A stretch of 64,000 nucleotides of DNA from Pandoraea iniqua (GTDB lineage: Bacteria > Pseudomonadota > Gammaproteobacteria > Burkholderiales > Burkholderiaceae). Numbering within the stretch: position 1 is the stretch's first letter; each line of letters starts with the position of its first letter. This document shows, one piece after another, positions 47,433-56,551 of the stretch. Under the pieces are notes generated by a model. That model saw only the letters and a list, made by a program, of their open reading frames with translations. It was not told where the DNA came from and made no database searches. Position numbers and translations under genes: made by a program. Where the stretch lies: contig NZ_CABPSF010000003.1 in the NCBI RefSeq assembly GCF_902459685.1, forward strand, positions 186,001 through 250,000. Reading direction: 5' to 3'.

Positions 47433-48344
47433 CTAGACACCGCAGCGCGCCGCAACGTCGGCAAAACACCGGTCGCGGTATTCGCGCATGAACGCAATAA
47501 AGGTGCGGCACACCTTCGGCAGTGGCCGGTGCCGTGGATACAGCAGCCCCACGCCGAAATCGAGGCTGGGCCGCATGGGACGCGCCACGACCCGGTCGAG
47601 GTTGGCGTGCACCGTGAACGGATCGGCCAGCGCCACGCCCATCCCCAGATGGACGAACTCGCTGACCGCTTGCAGATAGGACGTCTCCAGCGACGTCACG
47701 CGGCGCACGCCATGTGCGTCGAAGAACTGGTCGACGTGATGGCGCACCTGACAGACGCTCGTCATCGAGATGAACGGCAGGCCGTCGACATCGCGCGGCT
47801 GCAACTCGCGCTTGGCGGCCAGCGCGTGGCCCGGCGGCAGAATGGCGTAGTACGGCACCCGGCAAAACTCGTCGACGGCGACATCGGCGCGGGAGAACGG
47901 CAGCTCGGCCAGACCGAAATCCGTCTGCTGCGCGGCAATCCAGTCCTCCACGCGTGTCGACGACTGGATCTCCAGCGAGATCGTCACGCCGGGGTATTTC
48001 TCGCAGAACGCCTTGATGACACCCGGCAGAAAGCTCAGACCCAACGCCGGCATGCACGCGATAGCGATATGGCCGACGCGGTTTTGCCGGACATCGCCGG
48101 CCAACTCCCGAATGCGTTCGTACGACCGGTAAGCGTGCTCCGCCTGCTCGAAGATCAACTGCCCTTCGGGCGTGACGGCCAGCCGGCCGTTGGCCCGATC
48201 GAACAACGGCAGCGCGAGCGAACGCTCAAGGTGGCCGATCAGCCGGCTGACCGTCGATTGCGACGTGCCGAGCATCTCGGCGGCCCCATTGACGGTGCCG
48301 GCCATGACCGTGGCGCGGAAGGCTTCCAGTTGTCGAATGTTCAT
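47433..48344 (-). CDS. LysR-family transcriptional regulator
   Basis: A 303-residue LysR protein with the N-terminal winged helix (MNIRQLEAFRAT, GTSQSTVSRLIGHLERSL) and a two-lobed effector domain. It is upstream of, and collinear with, the monooxygenase genes and probably regulates them. ATG at 48344 has GGAG 6 bases upstream. Its own promoter must lie in 48345-48520, because a strong terminator separates it from the transporter gene. Confidence 0.93.
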   Translation of the reverse strand: MNIRQLEAFRATVMAGTVNGAAEMLGTSQSTVSRLIGHLERSLALPLFDRANGRLAVTPEGQLIFEQAEHAYRSYERIRELAGDVRQNRVGHIAIACMPALGLSFLPGVIKAFCEKYPGVTISLEIQSSTRVEDWIAAQQTDFGLAELPFSRADVAVDEFCRVPYYAILPPGHALAAKRELQPRDVDGLPFISMTSVCQVRHHVDQFFDAHGVRRVTSLETSYLQAVSEFVHLGMGVALADPFTVHANLDRVVARPMRPSLDFGVGLLYPRHRPLPKVCRTFIAFMREYRDRCFADVAARCGV

Positions 48345-48521
48345 CGTGAACTCCAGAGGGCTTGCCCTCGTGCCGCGTGGGGCATCGGGTGGCAAGCACG
48401 TGAAATCATCTTGGCGCAGCGCTGCCGTGCAGACAATGGCATCAATAAGCGTTGTCATTGCAAAAACTGCATACGATGGACGCACCGAAGCCAGTCGATC
48501 TGCTGCGGCTTCGCCAAGGAC

Positions 48522-48553
48522 AAAAACCCGGCAACCCTTGAAGGGTGGCCGGG
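48522..48553 (-). terminator. rho-independent terminator after the MHS transporter
   Basis: On the minus strand a stem of CCCGGC and ACCC blocks with one mismatch pairs across a short TTCAA loop (48527-48553). It is followed directly by TTTTTG. It ends the transporter transcript 78 bases after its stop codon. Confidence 0.85.
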
Positions 48554-48630
48554 CTGAAACGTTAGTCAGTCGGGACTGTGCGAGGTGTTACAAGACCTCG
48601 CCGGGTCTCGCTAGGTCTTACTTCAGGCCA

Positions 48631-49926
48631 TCACGTCACGTGCTTGCGGCTGGCGTACAGCCCCATCAGCGCGAATACGGCAATGATCACGATGTAGTAC
48701 GCTGGGGCCATCACGCTGCCCGTCGCCTTGACCATGAAGCCGACCACCAGCGGCGTAATGCCGCCGAAGAACGTCTGGGCGACCACGTAGGCGATCGATA
48801 CGCCCGTGGTGCGGCACGAGGTCGGGAACAACTGCGAGAGCAGCGAGCCGATCGGCGCGTAGTAGAAGCTGTAGAACACGAACGACAGCGTGCACTGGAA
48901 GACGGCCAGCGTCAGCAGCGACGGCGAGCGCGTGAGCATCTGGAACAGCGGGAACACCAGAATCACGCCGAGAATCAGTGCCGTGCGCATCACCTTGACG
49001 GTGCCCAGCCGGTCAGCGGCAATCCCGCCGAGCATGGGCACGAACGTGCAGACCACGCCGCTGCAAATCGAGGCGATGAAGGCGTCGTCTTTGGTCAGCC
49101 CCAGATTGTTGATCGCGAACGTCGGCATGTAGAGGTTCAGGAAGCTGGCCACCACGCCGGCGGCAGCCACCACCGCGCCAATCAGCACGAAACGCTTGTG
49201 CGACCGGAACGTCTCGGCCAGCGGGTTCTGCACCGTGGCACCCGTGCGCTTGACCTGTTCGAAGTCGGCCGTCTCCTCGATCTTCGAGCGGATATACAGG
49301 CCCACCGGACCGATCAGGCAGCCGAACAGAAACGGCAGACGCCAGCCCCACGAATTGATCTGGTCCGTCGTGAGGAAGTGGTTCAGGAAGTACGCGAACA
49401 GCGACGCGGCCAGCACGGCAAGGCCGGATGCGGAGAATTGCAGGCTGGCAAAGAACGCCTTGCGCGAGGCGCTCTGCTCCGTCAGGTACGAGTTGGCGGT
49501 GCCGAACTCCCCGCCGACCGAGAAGCCTTGCAGCAGGCGGCCCGTCACGAGAATGACCGGTGCCCAGACGCCGATCGTGTCATAGGTCGGCGAGACGGCG
49601 ATCAGCACCGTGCCGGCCAGCATCAGCATGGCGGCAAAGCTCAACGTGGCGCGCCGGCCGACCTTGTCGGCCATCATGCCCAGCACCACCGCGCCGACCG
49701 GCCGGATCAGGAAGGAGCTCGCGAACGTCATCAGACTGAACAACAGCGCCGACTGCGGATCGCCTTGCGGGAAGAACAGTTTCGAGATGGTGATCGCGAA
49801 CATCGCGTACACCAGCAAATCGAACCACTCGAAGAACGTGCCAAAGTTCGCCGCGATCACATCGCGGGTCCGGTTTCCCTTGCGGGGCTGCCGTGCGGTG
49901 AAACAGCCGATTTCGGTGGTATCCAT
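48631..49926 (-). CDS. MHS-family MFS metabolite:H+ symporter
   Basis: A 431-residue, 12-helix major-facilitator transporter of the metabolite:H+ symport family (relatives carry citrate, proline, 2-oxoglutarate or shikimate). FGTFFEWFDLLVYA, RPVGAVVLGMMADKVGRR and SVGGEFGTA are the diagnostic stretches. Substrate unknown; nearness to the monooxygenase genes suggests their substrate or a carboxylate. ATG at 49926 has GGAAGG 6 bases upstream. It is divergent from the APC permease. Confidence 0.92.
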   Translation of the reverse strand: MDTTEIGCFTARQPRKGNRTRDVIAANFGTFFEWFDLLVYAMFAITISKLFFPQGDPQSALLFSLMTFASSFLIRPVGAVVLGMMADKVGRRATLSFAAMLMLAGTVLIAVSPTYDTIGVWAPVILVTGRLLQGFSVGGEFGTANSYLTEQSASRKAFFASLQFSASGLAVLAASLFAYFLNHFLTTDQINSWGWRLPFLFGCLIGPVGLYIRSKIEETADFEQVKRTGATVQNPLAETFRSHKRFVLIGAVVAAAGVVASFLNLYMPTFAINNLGLTKDDAFIASICSGVVCTFVPMLGGIAADRLGTVKVMRTALILGVILVFPLFQMLTRSPSLLTLAVFQCTLSFVFYSFYYAPIGSLLSQLFPTSCRTTGVSIAYVVAQTFFGGITPLVVGFMVKATGSVMAPAYYIVIIAVFALMGLYASRKHVT

Positions 49927-50004
49927 ATGCGACCTTCCAGGGCGAGACGTTGCAGTGATCTGAGCCTGCATTCTGGGCAGCCGAATTCCGCGTCGATATT
50001 AGAG

Positions 50005-50022
50005 ATTTCACCTATGTGAAAT
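50005..50022. promoter_or_regulatory. palindromic operator candidate ATTTCAC-N4-GTGAAAT
   Basis: A perfect 7-base dyad lies 78 bases before the MHS transporter start and 139 bases before the APC permease start, in their AT-rich shared promoter region. A smaller copy (ATTTC-ggt-GAAAT) lies at 50034-50046. The form fits a LysR or GntR operator. The regulator is unknown. Confidence 0.5.
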
Positions 50023-50161
50023 TATTCGATGAATTTCGGTGAAATTTCTTTCTGATTGAAATTACGGAGAATTGGTCGATTCGCGGGACAACCTGACTTG
50101 TCTCTTGGTCCGGCTCGGAGTAAAAGTCGACCCATCGACGACAACCGCGAGTTGCGTGCCC

Positions 50162-51532
50162 ATGGACTCACCCGCCAAGCTCAACGCCGACTCGCTGGGT
50201 ATCGTCGAATCCGTGATCATGGGCATCGCGGGCACCGCGCCCGCCTACAGCATCGAGATCACGACGTCCACGATCATCGGCACCGCCGGCACCCTCTCGC
50301 CGGCCAGCATTCTGGTGTGCGGCCTCATCATGTTCGGCATTGCCTACGCGTTCATTAATATGAACCGCGCACTGGCGAGCGCCGGAACATCCTACTCGTG
50401 GGTCAGCATGGTCTTCGGGCGCGGCCTCGGCTTCTTTGCCGGCTGGGCGCTGCTCGTGCTGTGTTGCGTGTTCATGGTGTCGGCGATGATTCCGGCGGCC
50501 AATGCCACGCTGCTGATCTTCAATCGCCCCATGATGAATAACGTGCACTACGTGACGCTGATCGCCGCTGCGTGGCTGACCTTCGTCAGTGCCGTGGTGG
50601 TCAAAGGGATCAAGCTCACGAGTTATGTGCAGGTGCTGATGACGGTCGTCGAGGGCATCATCCTGCTCGTGATCATCGTCGCGAGCTTCTTCGTGTTCCC
50701 CCACGCGCAGCAGCATGCGTTCTCGTGGGGCTGGTTCTGGCCGCTGGCATTCACGCCCAAGACGTTCGCCAGTGGCGCGTTGATCGCGATTTTCTTCTTT
50801 TATGGCTGGGACGTGACCATGAACCTCAGCGAGGAGACGCGTGACGCAAACCGTACCCCCGGCCGGGCAGCGTTCTGGTCGATGGTGTTCCTGATGGTGT
50901 TTTTCCTCGTCTTCATTGTCATCGCGCTGCTCGGGCTGTCGGACGCCGAGATTCAGCACTACAACACGAACATCATTTTCGCGATCGCCGAGAAGCTGCT
51001 CGGGCCGACGTGGGGTTACGTCGCGATCATCGCGGTATTGCTGAGCACCGTGGGCACGGTCGAGACGCAGATGCTGCAGTTCACGCGCACGCTGTTCGCC
51101 AAGAGCCGCGACGGTGCCCTCCACCATCGCTATGCGCGCCTGCATCCCCGCTGGCGAACGCCCCACATCGCCATCTTCTTCATCTGGATCACCGGACTCG
51201 CGCTGCTGTTGATGTCGTCTTATCTCCCGACGATCAACGTGATCCTGCAAGACTCGATTACCGCCATCGGCTTCCAGATCTGCTTCTACCTCGGGCTGAC
51301 CGGATTCGCGTGTGGCTGGTACTACCGGCATGTGCTGACGCAAGGCCCGTGGGTCGCGGTGACCCACGTGATCTGGCCGGTGGCGAGCGGCGCCTTCCTG
51401 TTCTTCATCGCGCTCTACAGCATCCCGACCTTCGACTGGGTGACCAACATCGTCGGGATGGGCGGCATCGCCATCGGTGCCATCCCCCTGCTGTTGAACC
51501 GCAAACGGATCTGGGGTGTGGCGACGGGCTGA
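50162..51532 (+). CDS. APC-family amino-acid/amine permease
   Basis: A 456-residue permease with about twelve hydrophobic segments and the APC N-terminal pattern (GIVESVIMGIAGTAPAYS). It imports an amino acid or related amine; the substrate is not deducible. ATG at 50162 is chosen since upstream codons lack transporter character; the ribosome site is weak. It is convergent with the second TonB receptor, the stop codons being only 25 bases apart, and shares a divergent promoter region with the MHS transporter. Confidence 0.9.
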   Translation: MDSPAKLNADSLGIVESVIMGIAGTAPAYSIEITTSTIIGTAGTLSPASILVCGLIMFGIAYAFINMNRALASAGTSYSWVSMVFGRGLGFFAGWALLVLCCVFMVSAMIPAANATLLIFNRPMMNNVHYVTLIAAAWLTFVSAVVVKGIKLTSYVQVLMTVVEGIILLVIIVASFFVFPHAQQHAFSWGWFWPLAFTPKTFASGALIAIFFFYGWDVTMNLSEETRDANRTPGRAAFWSMVFLMVFFLVFIVIALLGLSDAEIQHYNTNIIFAIAEKLLGPTWGYVAIIAVLLSTVGTVETQMLQFTRTLFAKSRDGALHHRYARLHPRWRTPHIAIFFIWITGLALLLMSSYLPTINVILQDSITAIGFQICFYLGLTGFACGWYYRHVLTQGPWVAVTHVIWPVASGAFLFFIALYSIPTFDWVTNIVGMGGIAIGAIPLLLNRKRIWGVATG

Positions 51533-51557
51533 GGCAGCCCGCGCCCAGATCGGAAGA

Positions 51558-53783
51558 TCAGAAATCGACGGCGGCCGAGGCGTAAAGCGTGCGCGGCGCC
51601 CCCAGCGAAATCGTCCCGTACGACGCCACGCCAGACCAGTAGTGCCGGTCGAACACATTGTTCACGCCCACCCGGAACGTCGTACTTTTCCCGACCAGCT
51701 TCGTCTTGTATCGCACACCCAGATCGACCGTCGTCCATGAGGGCACCGACTGCGTGTTGGTCTGGTTGACGTTCTCGTCTGCGGTGTAGGTCACCGCACC
51801 GGTCAGCGTGAGGCCCGGCACCCACCGCACGTCCCACTCCGCGCCGGCGTTTGCCATGAGCTGCGGCACGCCGACAGGACGCTTACCCTGCGTCGCGGCA
51901 TTCGGCGTCTTGGTCAACTGCGCATTCAGCCAAGTCAGGCCGCCGATCAACCGCACGCCCGCGTAAGGTTCACCGGCCATCGTAAGTTCCAGCCCGCGAT
52001 TGCGCTGCTCGCTGTTCACGCTATAGACCGTGCCACTCAGCGATCCGCTCGGCTTGGTAATCTCGAACGCCGCGAGCGTCGCAATGACGCCGCCCATAGC
52101 GACTTTGACGCCGACCTCTTTTTGTCGCGTCTTGTACGGCGCGAACACCTCGCCCGCATTGCTCGCGGTCGTCGGTGCCACGTCGCCCTTGCTCAGACCT
52201 TCGATGTAATTGGCGTACAGCGAGATGTCTTGCGTTGCCTTGAACACCACACCGGCCAGCGGCGTGACGGCGCTTTTGTCGTAGGCCGTCGAAACCGCAC
52301 CGGTGACGGCGTTGTAATTGTTTGAGCGGACCTGCTGCCCGCGCAGACCGAGCGTCAGCTGCAACCGGTCGGCGAACAGGCCGATGGTGTCGGCCAAGGC
52401 GATGCCCGAGAGCGTCGACGTAGACGCCAGCGGAACGCGCGTTGGGGCGCCGATGAATTGTTCCGGCCGATCGACGGGCGAGTAGATATTCGACAGCACC
52501 GCCGTGCCGGAATTGGCGCCAGAGGCGACGCGATCGGTGTAGTAGTTGGCTTGGGCGGTCAAGGCATGTGAGATGCCGCCGGTACGGAAGTTCGCTCTGA
52601 CACCGGTGTCGAGCGTGGTGCGATTGACCTGAAATTTCCAGTTCTGCGGGACGGCCGAGGTGTTGCCGAACCCGTCCAGAATCGTCGGCGTTTGATCCGA
52701 CAGCCGCGAAACGTCGGATTTTGCCGTGCCTGCGTCGGCGAAGACCGTCACGTTATCGGACAGGTCGTACTCCACGTGCCCCAGCGTCGAGAGATCGTTG
52801 GACTTCCACCAACCCCATTTCTGCGTCACGTTCCTTGCGCCGCTTGGGGCCGACGGCACCGGGATGCCGGCGGCGACGAGAAACGGCCGGGTCGGGGCAT
52901 CGACCCATTGGTATTGCTCAATCACATCTAGCGATGCGCGCAACCGTGTCCCGCGGTAGTCAAGAGACAAGGCGCCGACCTCGGCGCGCGACGACTGGTT
53001 GTCCAGCGCCGTGTCGCCCTGACGGTGCAAGCCGTTGAAGCGAATGCCCCATTGGCGCTCATCGCCGAATCGACGGCTGACATCGACGGCGACGCCTGCC
53101 TGACTCTTGGTGGCGTAGTCAACGGTGACTCGCGTCAGATCTTTGGCGAGCGCGCGTTTGGGAACGATGTTGACTACACCACCGACGCCGCTATTCGGCG
53201 ACATCCCGTAGAGCAACGCGGCCGGACCGCGCAGTACTTCAACACGCTCGATGTACTCGGTAAACAGGTGGTAATTCGGCGACACCCCGTAGACACCGTC
53301 GAAAGCCACTTCAGACAGATTGCCTTCATTAATCGGGAAGCCGCGAATGAAGAAAGAGTCCGTGACGCCACCGATTTGTCCGGTGAATCGGACCGATGGG
53401 TCGGCGTTCAGCACTTCGGCGAGCGTCACGGCTTGCTGGTTCTCGATACGCTCCGACGTGTAGCTGGTCACCGAAAACGGTGTCTCCATGGTGCTTTTGT
53501 CGCCGAGCATGCCGACGCGCCCGCCTTTGGCGACCTGACCGCCCGGCCCCGGGTCCGTATCGCTCAACGCAGAGGCGCTCACCGTCGTCGGTGCTAGTTG
53601 GCCTTCGCTGTGCGCGACGTCGGGCCTGAGCGCGGTATCGGCAGCGGACGGGGTTTGTGCCGACACCCCCGACGAGAATGCCGTGGCCAGCAGCAAGGTC
53701 ATGACATGGGGCTTGGGCGATTTGACGCGCTGACGCGAGGCGTGTTTCGGTCCGGTATCTCGGAACTTCATGGGTACGGGCAT
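51558..53783 (-). CDS. second TonB-dependent siderophore receptor
   Basis: A 741-residue outer-membrane receptor with signal peptide (core about 28-40), plug domain (ETPFSVTSYT, YIERVEVLRGPAALLYG, GVVNIVPKR) and 22-strand-type barrel ending in ASAAVDF. The plug is that of ferric-siderophore receptors rather than vitamin B12 or heme receptors. It is unlike the first receptor of this window in its plug and leader, so it probably takes a different, perhaps foreign, siderophore. Either ATG 53783 or 53771 could start; neither has a clear ribosome site. No good Fur box precedes it. Confidence 0.92.
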   Translation of the reverse strand: MPVPMKFRDTGPKHASRQRVKSPKPHVMTLLLATAFSSGVSAQTPSAADTALRPDVAHSEGQLAPTTVSASALSDTDPGPGGQVAKGGRVGMLGDKSTMETPFSVTSYTSERIENQQAVTLAEVLNADPSVRFTGQIGGVTDSFFIRGFPINEGNLSEVAFDGVYGVSPNYHLFTEYIERVEVLRGPAALLYGMSPNSGVGGVVNIVPKRALAKDLTRVTVDYATKSQAGVAVDVSRRFGDERQWGIRFNGLHRQGDTALDNQSSRAEVGALSLDYRGTRLRASLDVIEQYQWVDAPTRPFLVAAGIPVPSAPSGARNVTQKWGWWKSNDLSTLGHVEYDLSDNVTVFADAGTAKSDVSRLSDQTPTILDGFGNTSAVPQNWKFQVNRTTLDTGVRANFRTGGISHALTAQANYYTDRVASGANSGTAVLSNIYSPVDRPEQFIGAPTRVPLASTSTLSGIALADTIGLFADRLQLTLGLRGQQVRSNNYNAVTGAVSTAYDKSAVTPLAGVVFKATQDISLYANYIEGLSKGDVAPTTASNAGEVFAPYKTRQKEVGVKVAMGGVIATLAAFEITKPSGSLSGTVYSVNSEQRNRGLELTMAGEPYAGVRLIGGLTWLNAQLTKTPNAATQGKRPVGVPQLMANAGAEWDVRWVPGLTLTGAVTYTADENVNQTNTQSVPSWTTVDLGVRYKTKLVGKSTTFRVGVNNVFDRHYWSGVASYGTISLGAPRTLYASAAVDF

Positions 53784-54136
53784 GGCGTGCGTTGTGGATC
53801 AAATACTCGACCGGCGGCCAGCACGGCCCATTTCGGCGATGCACGGTTCCGCGAGGATGAGGGGCAATCAATCGGCGTCGCCCGCCTGTCACACCGACGT
53901 TAGCGGCGAGAGGCTGAAGGGCGAGGAAGCGAAGCGGCGAAACGCATGCACTGGATCAATGCACGGTTCATGGGGAAGTGGCGAAGCGCGATGGGCACGG
54001 CGGTTGGAGACGCCGATAGGAGTCCTGTCCGCTCTTTCGCTGGAACGAGATGATAATCGGTCGGCGCGTTGCGATCAATGCGAACGAGCGCGCCGTTCAC
54101 AATGTCGTGAACGGCGCGCCCGGCGGACGATCCGCT
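53784..54136. other. 353-base gene-free spacer
   Basis: No credible gene. It holds a short direct repeat (ATGCACGGTTC at about 53,836 and 53,959), a weak Fur-like stretch at 54046-54064 (about 10 of 19 matches) and the strong hairpin listed next. The promoter of the second TonB receptor should be in its left half. Confidence 0.6.
54088..54119 (-). terminator. 13-bp hairpin after the ABC importer operon
   Basis: GCGCGCCGTTCAC and its exact complement flank a 6-base loop, 18 bases beyond the last permease stop. No U-tract follows, so it may act as a stabilising 3' hairpin or an imperfect terminator. Confidence 0.6.
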
Positions 54137-54868
54137 TTACCGATGCTTCAGACGCTTGTCGGCGGCCATGAGCAGGCCGTTACACGTGAGCGCGAACAAC
54201 GTGAGGAACAGCGCGACCGACATGATCGTGCCGATGTCGCCGAGGTTCATGGCATTGGTCAGCAGATAGCCCAAGCCCTTCTGCGACGCAAACATCTCCC
54301 CAATCAACACGCCCAGCAGCGTGAGCGAAAAGCCCAGCCGCATGCCGGCCACGATCTCCGGAAAGATCGCCGGCAATACGATATGCCAGACGATCTGCGG
54401 AAACGGCATGGCCATCGTGCGGGCCGCACGCACATACACCGGCTTCATCTGGCGAATGGCGTTCATCGTGAACACGAGAATCGGGATCAGGCCGTGCATC
54501 ACGCCAAATGCCACCTTGGCCGACAGCCCCAACCCGAAAATCAGCAACACGAGCGGATACAGCGTGACTTTTGGCAACGAGTACAGATTGACGAGCAGCG
54601 GCTCGGCCACGGTGCCGGCCATGCGATTGATGCCCAGCAGTACGCCCAGCGCAATCCCGCCGGCGATCGCGATGATCAGGGCATAAATCAACGCCCGCCC
54701 GGTTTCTGCGACGTTATCCCAGAACGACGCCGTGCCGAGCATCTGCCAAAGCTCCACGGCAGTGGCTGCCGGTGAGCTCAGTGACGCACTGCCTACCGCC
54801 AGATGCAATGCCTCCCATGCGAGCACCACAACGAGCACCACGCCCAACGGTCCGATCAGCTTCTTCAT
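54137..54868 (-). CDS. ABC importer permease 2 (SsuC/TauC type)
   Basis: A 243-residue inner-membrane permease with about six helices and the BPD-type loop EMFASQKGLGYLL preceded by PAIFPEIVAGMRLG, the coupling region of nitrate/sulfonate/taurine importers. ATG at 54868 has GGAG 8 bases upstream. It follows the first permease by 20 bases, so the importer has a heterodimeric membrane domain. Confidence 0.9.
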   Translation of the reverse strand: MKKLIGPLGVVLVVVLAWEALHLAVGSASLSSPAATAVELWQMLGTASFWDNVAETGRALIYALIIAIAGGIALGVLLGINRMAGTVAEPLLVNLYSLPKVTLYPLVLLIFGLGLSAKVAFGVMHGLIPILVFTMNAIRQMKPVYVRAARTMAMPFPQIVWHIVLPAIFPEIVAGMRLGFSLTLLGVLIGEMFASQKGLGYLLTNAMNLGDIGTIMSVALFLTLFALTCNGLLMAADKRLKHR

Positions 54869-54888
54869 ACGAATTCTCCGTGACCCGC

Positions 54889-55650
54889 TCAGCGCTGACG
54901 CCGCGCCTGAAAGCGCGTGTCGAGGCGGTTGAGCACCAGATTGATGAGCGTGACCGCGACGAGCACCATCAGCATCAGCGCATACATGTCGTCGTTCTGG
55001 AAGTTGTTGTAGGCATAACCGATGGCGTAGCCGATGCCCGATCCCGACAGGATGAACTCGGACGCGATCACGCCGATGAACGCATAGGCCACCGAGAGTT
55101 TCACGCCACTGAACAGGTACGGCAGTGCTGCCGGCAGTTTCACGCGCAGCGCCGACTGCCACGGCGAGAGCCGCATCACACTCGCGGTCTTCGACAGCGA
55201 ACGGGGGATGCGATCGAGCCCCGTCAACGTGGCCGTAATCATGGTGACGACGGCCAGCATGACGGCAATGGCGATGATCGGCAGCGAACCGACGCCGAAC
55301 AAGACGATGAACACCGGGTAGAAGATGAACGTCGGCACCGCGTAGTAGCTCGCCATGATCGGCTCGACGGCGCGGCGCACGCCGGGCATCACGTGAATCG
55401 CCAGACCCAGCACGAAGCCGAGCACAACCGCCACCACCGATGCCGCCACGATATTGACGAAACTCGTCACGATATCGTGCATGAAGCGCCCGTCGCGCAG
55501 TATCTCGATCGCATGGGCTGCCATCGCACTGGGGGCAATCATGACTGCCGTGGGAATGGTGCCCACCCGGCACAGAAACTCGATGAGCAGCACGAAGCCG
55601 ATCACCACGCCGCTGCGCCACGCGGTTTCCCGCTTGATCATTCGTTTCAT
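54889..55650 (-). CDS. ABC importer permease 1 (SsuC/TauC type)
   Basis: A 253-residue permease with six helices and the coupling loop PAALPYLFSGVKLSVAYAFI, SEFILSGSGIGYAI. Two adjacent ATGs exist; the second (55650) is chosen because AGGAG lies 5 bases upstream of it against 2 for the first. Between it and the ATPase stop are 22 bases. Confidence 0.9.
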   Translation of the reverse strand: MKRMIKRETAWRSGVVIGFVLLIEFLCRVGTIPTAVMIAPSAMAAHAIEILRDGRFMHDIVTSFVNIVAASVVAVVLGFVLGLAIHVMPGVRRAVEPIMASYYAVPTFIFYPVFIVLFGVGSLPIIAIAVMLAVVTMITATLTGLDRIPRSLSKTASVMRLSPWQSALRVKLPAALPYLFSGVKLSVAYAFIGVIASEFILSGSGIGYAIGYAYNNFQNDDMYALMLMVLVAVTLINLVLNRLDTRFQARRQR

Positions 55651-55672
55651 CATGACTCCTGGCGTCGGGCCA

Positions 55673-56551
55673 TCAGTGCGCGGCGCGGTCTGCGCCCATG
55701 ACTTTGAGCGATTCGATGCGCAGCTTCTCCCACAGGCGTGCGGTGATCTCGCCGAAGCGCGGCGTCGACACCACCGTGCTGTCGCGCTCTCTCTCCCAGC
55801 CGGTCTCGACGATATCGATGAACAGGCCCGGGCGTGACGACATCACGCCGACGCGGTCCGACAACATCGCTGCCTCGTCGAGCGCGTGCGTAATCAGCAG
55901 GACCGTGGCCGACGTCTCGCGCCACAGACGCAGCAACTCGTCGCCCATCAGCAGGCGGGTCTGTTGATCCAGTGCGCCAAACGGCTCATCGAGCAGAATC
56001 AGGCGCGGCTGAATGACCAGCGTGCGTGCAATGCAGACACGCTGACGCATGCCGCCGGAGAGCTGTGCCGGATAGGCGTTGGCGAAGTCGCGCAGCCCCA
56101 TGAATCCCATCGCATAGTCGACGCGGCGTTTGACTTCCGCCCCGTCGACGCCTGCCATGCGCAGCCCGAACGAGATGTTGTCGCGCACGGTGAGCCACGG
56201 GAACGACGCGTCTTCCTGAAACACCACGCCGACACCGTCGGGCACACCCTTGACCGGCATGCCCTCGAACGACACCGTGCCGCTGCTGGGCTTGGCGAGG
56301 CCGGCGAGCGCATCGAGCAACGTCGATTTGCCGCAACCGGACGGGCCGACCACCGAAAAGAACTCGCCCTTGAACAGGGTCAGATCGATGGGACCGAGCG
56401 CGTGGAATAGTTCGCGCTCGCCGGGCTTGCTGAAGTAACGCGTCACGCCGGTAAGCACGGCGTGCGGTTCGGGTTGTTCGACCGGTACAGGCACGCGCGC
56501 GGCGCCCCCTTCGACGATATGCAGCATCGGATTCGCGTACGGCAGGTTCAT
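55673..56551 (-). CDS. ABC importer ATPase (SsuB/TauB type)
   Basis: A 292-residue ATPase with Walker A GPSGCGKST, Q-loop FQEDASFPWLTV, signature QLSGGMRQR and Walker B LILLDEPFGALD, as in nitrate/sulfonate/taurine importers. ATG at 56551 has AAGGGGA upstream and overlaps the TGA of the binding-protein gene by four bases. Confidence 0.94.
   Translation of the reverse strand: MNLPYANPMLHIVEGGAARVPVPVEQPEPHAVLTGVTRYFSKPGERELFHALGPIDLTLFKGEFFSVVGPSGCGKSTLLDALAGLAKPSSGTVSFEGMPVKGVPDGVGVVFQEDASFPWLTVRDNISFGLRMAGVDGAEVKRRVDYAMGFMGLRDFANAYPAQLSGGMRQRVCIARTLVIQPRLILLDEPFGALDQQTRLLMGDELLRLWRETSATVLLITHALDEAAMLSDRVGVMSSRPGLFIDIVETGWERERDSTVVSTPRFGEITARLWEKLRIESLKVMGADRAAH

Noticed and set aside
54046-54064. 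Fur-like site near the second TonB receptor
   Set aside because: Only about 10 of 19 matches, no promoter elements around it, and it is 260 bases from the receptor start.
53784-54136. Small ORF in the spacer between the second receptor and the ABC importer
   Set aside because: Open frames there lack ribosome sites and have no recognisable domain; the sequence is better explained as promoter plus hairpin.
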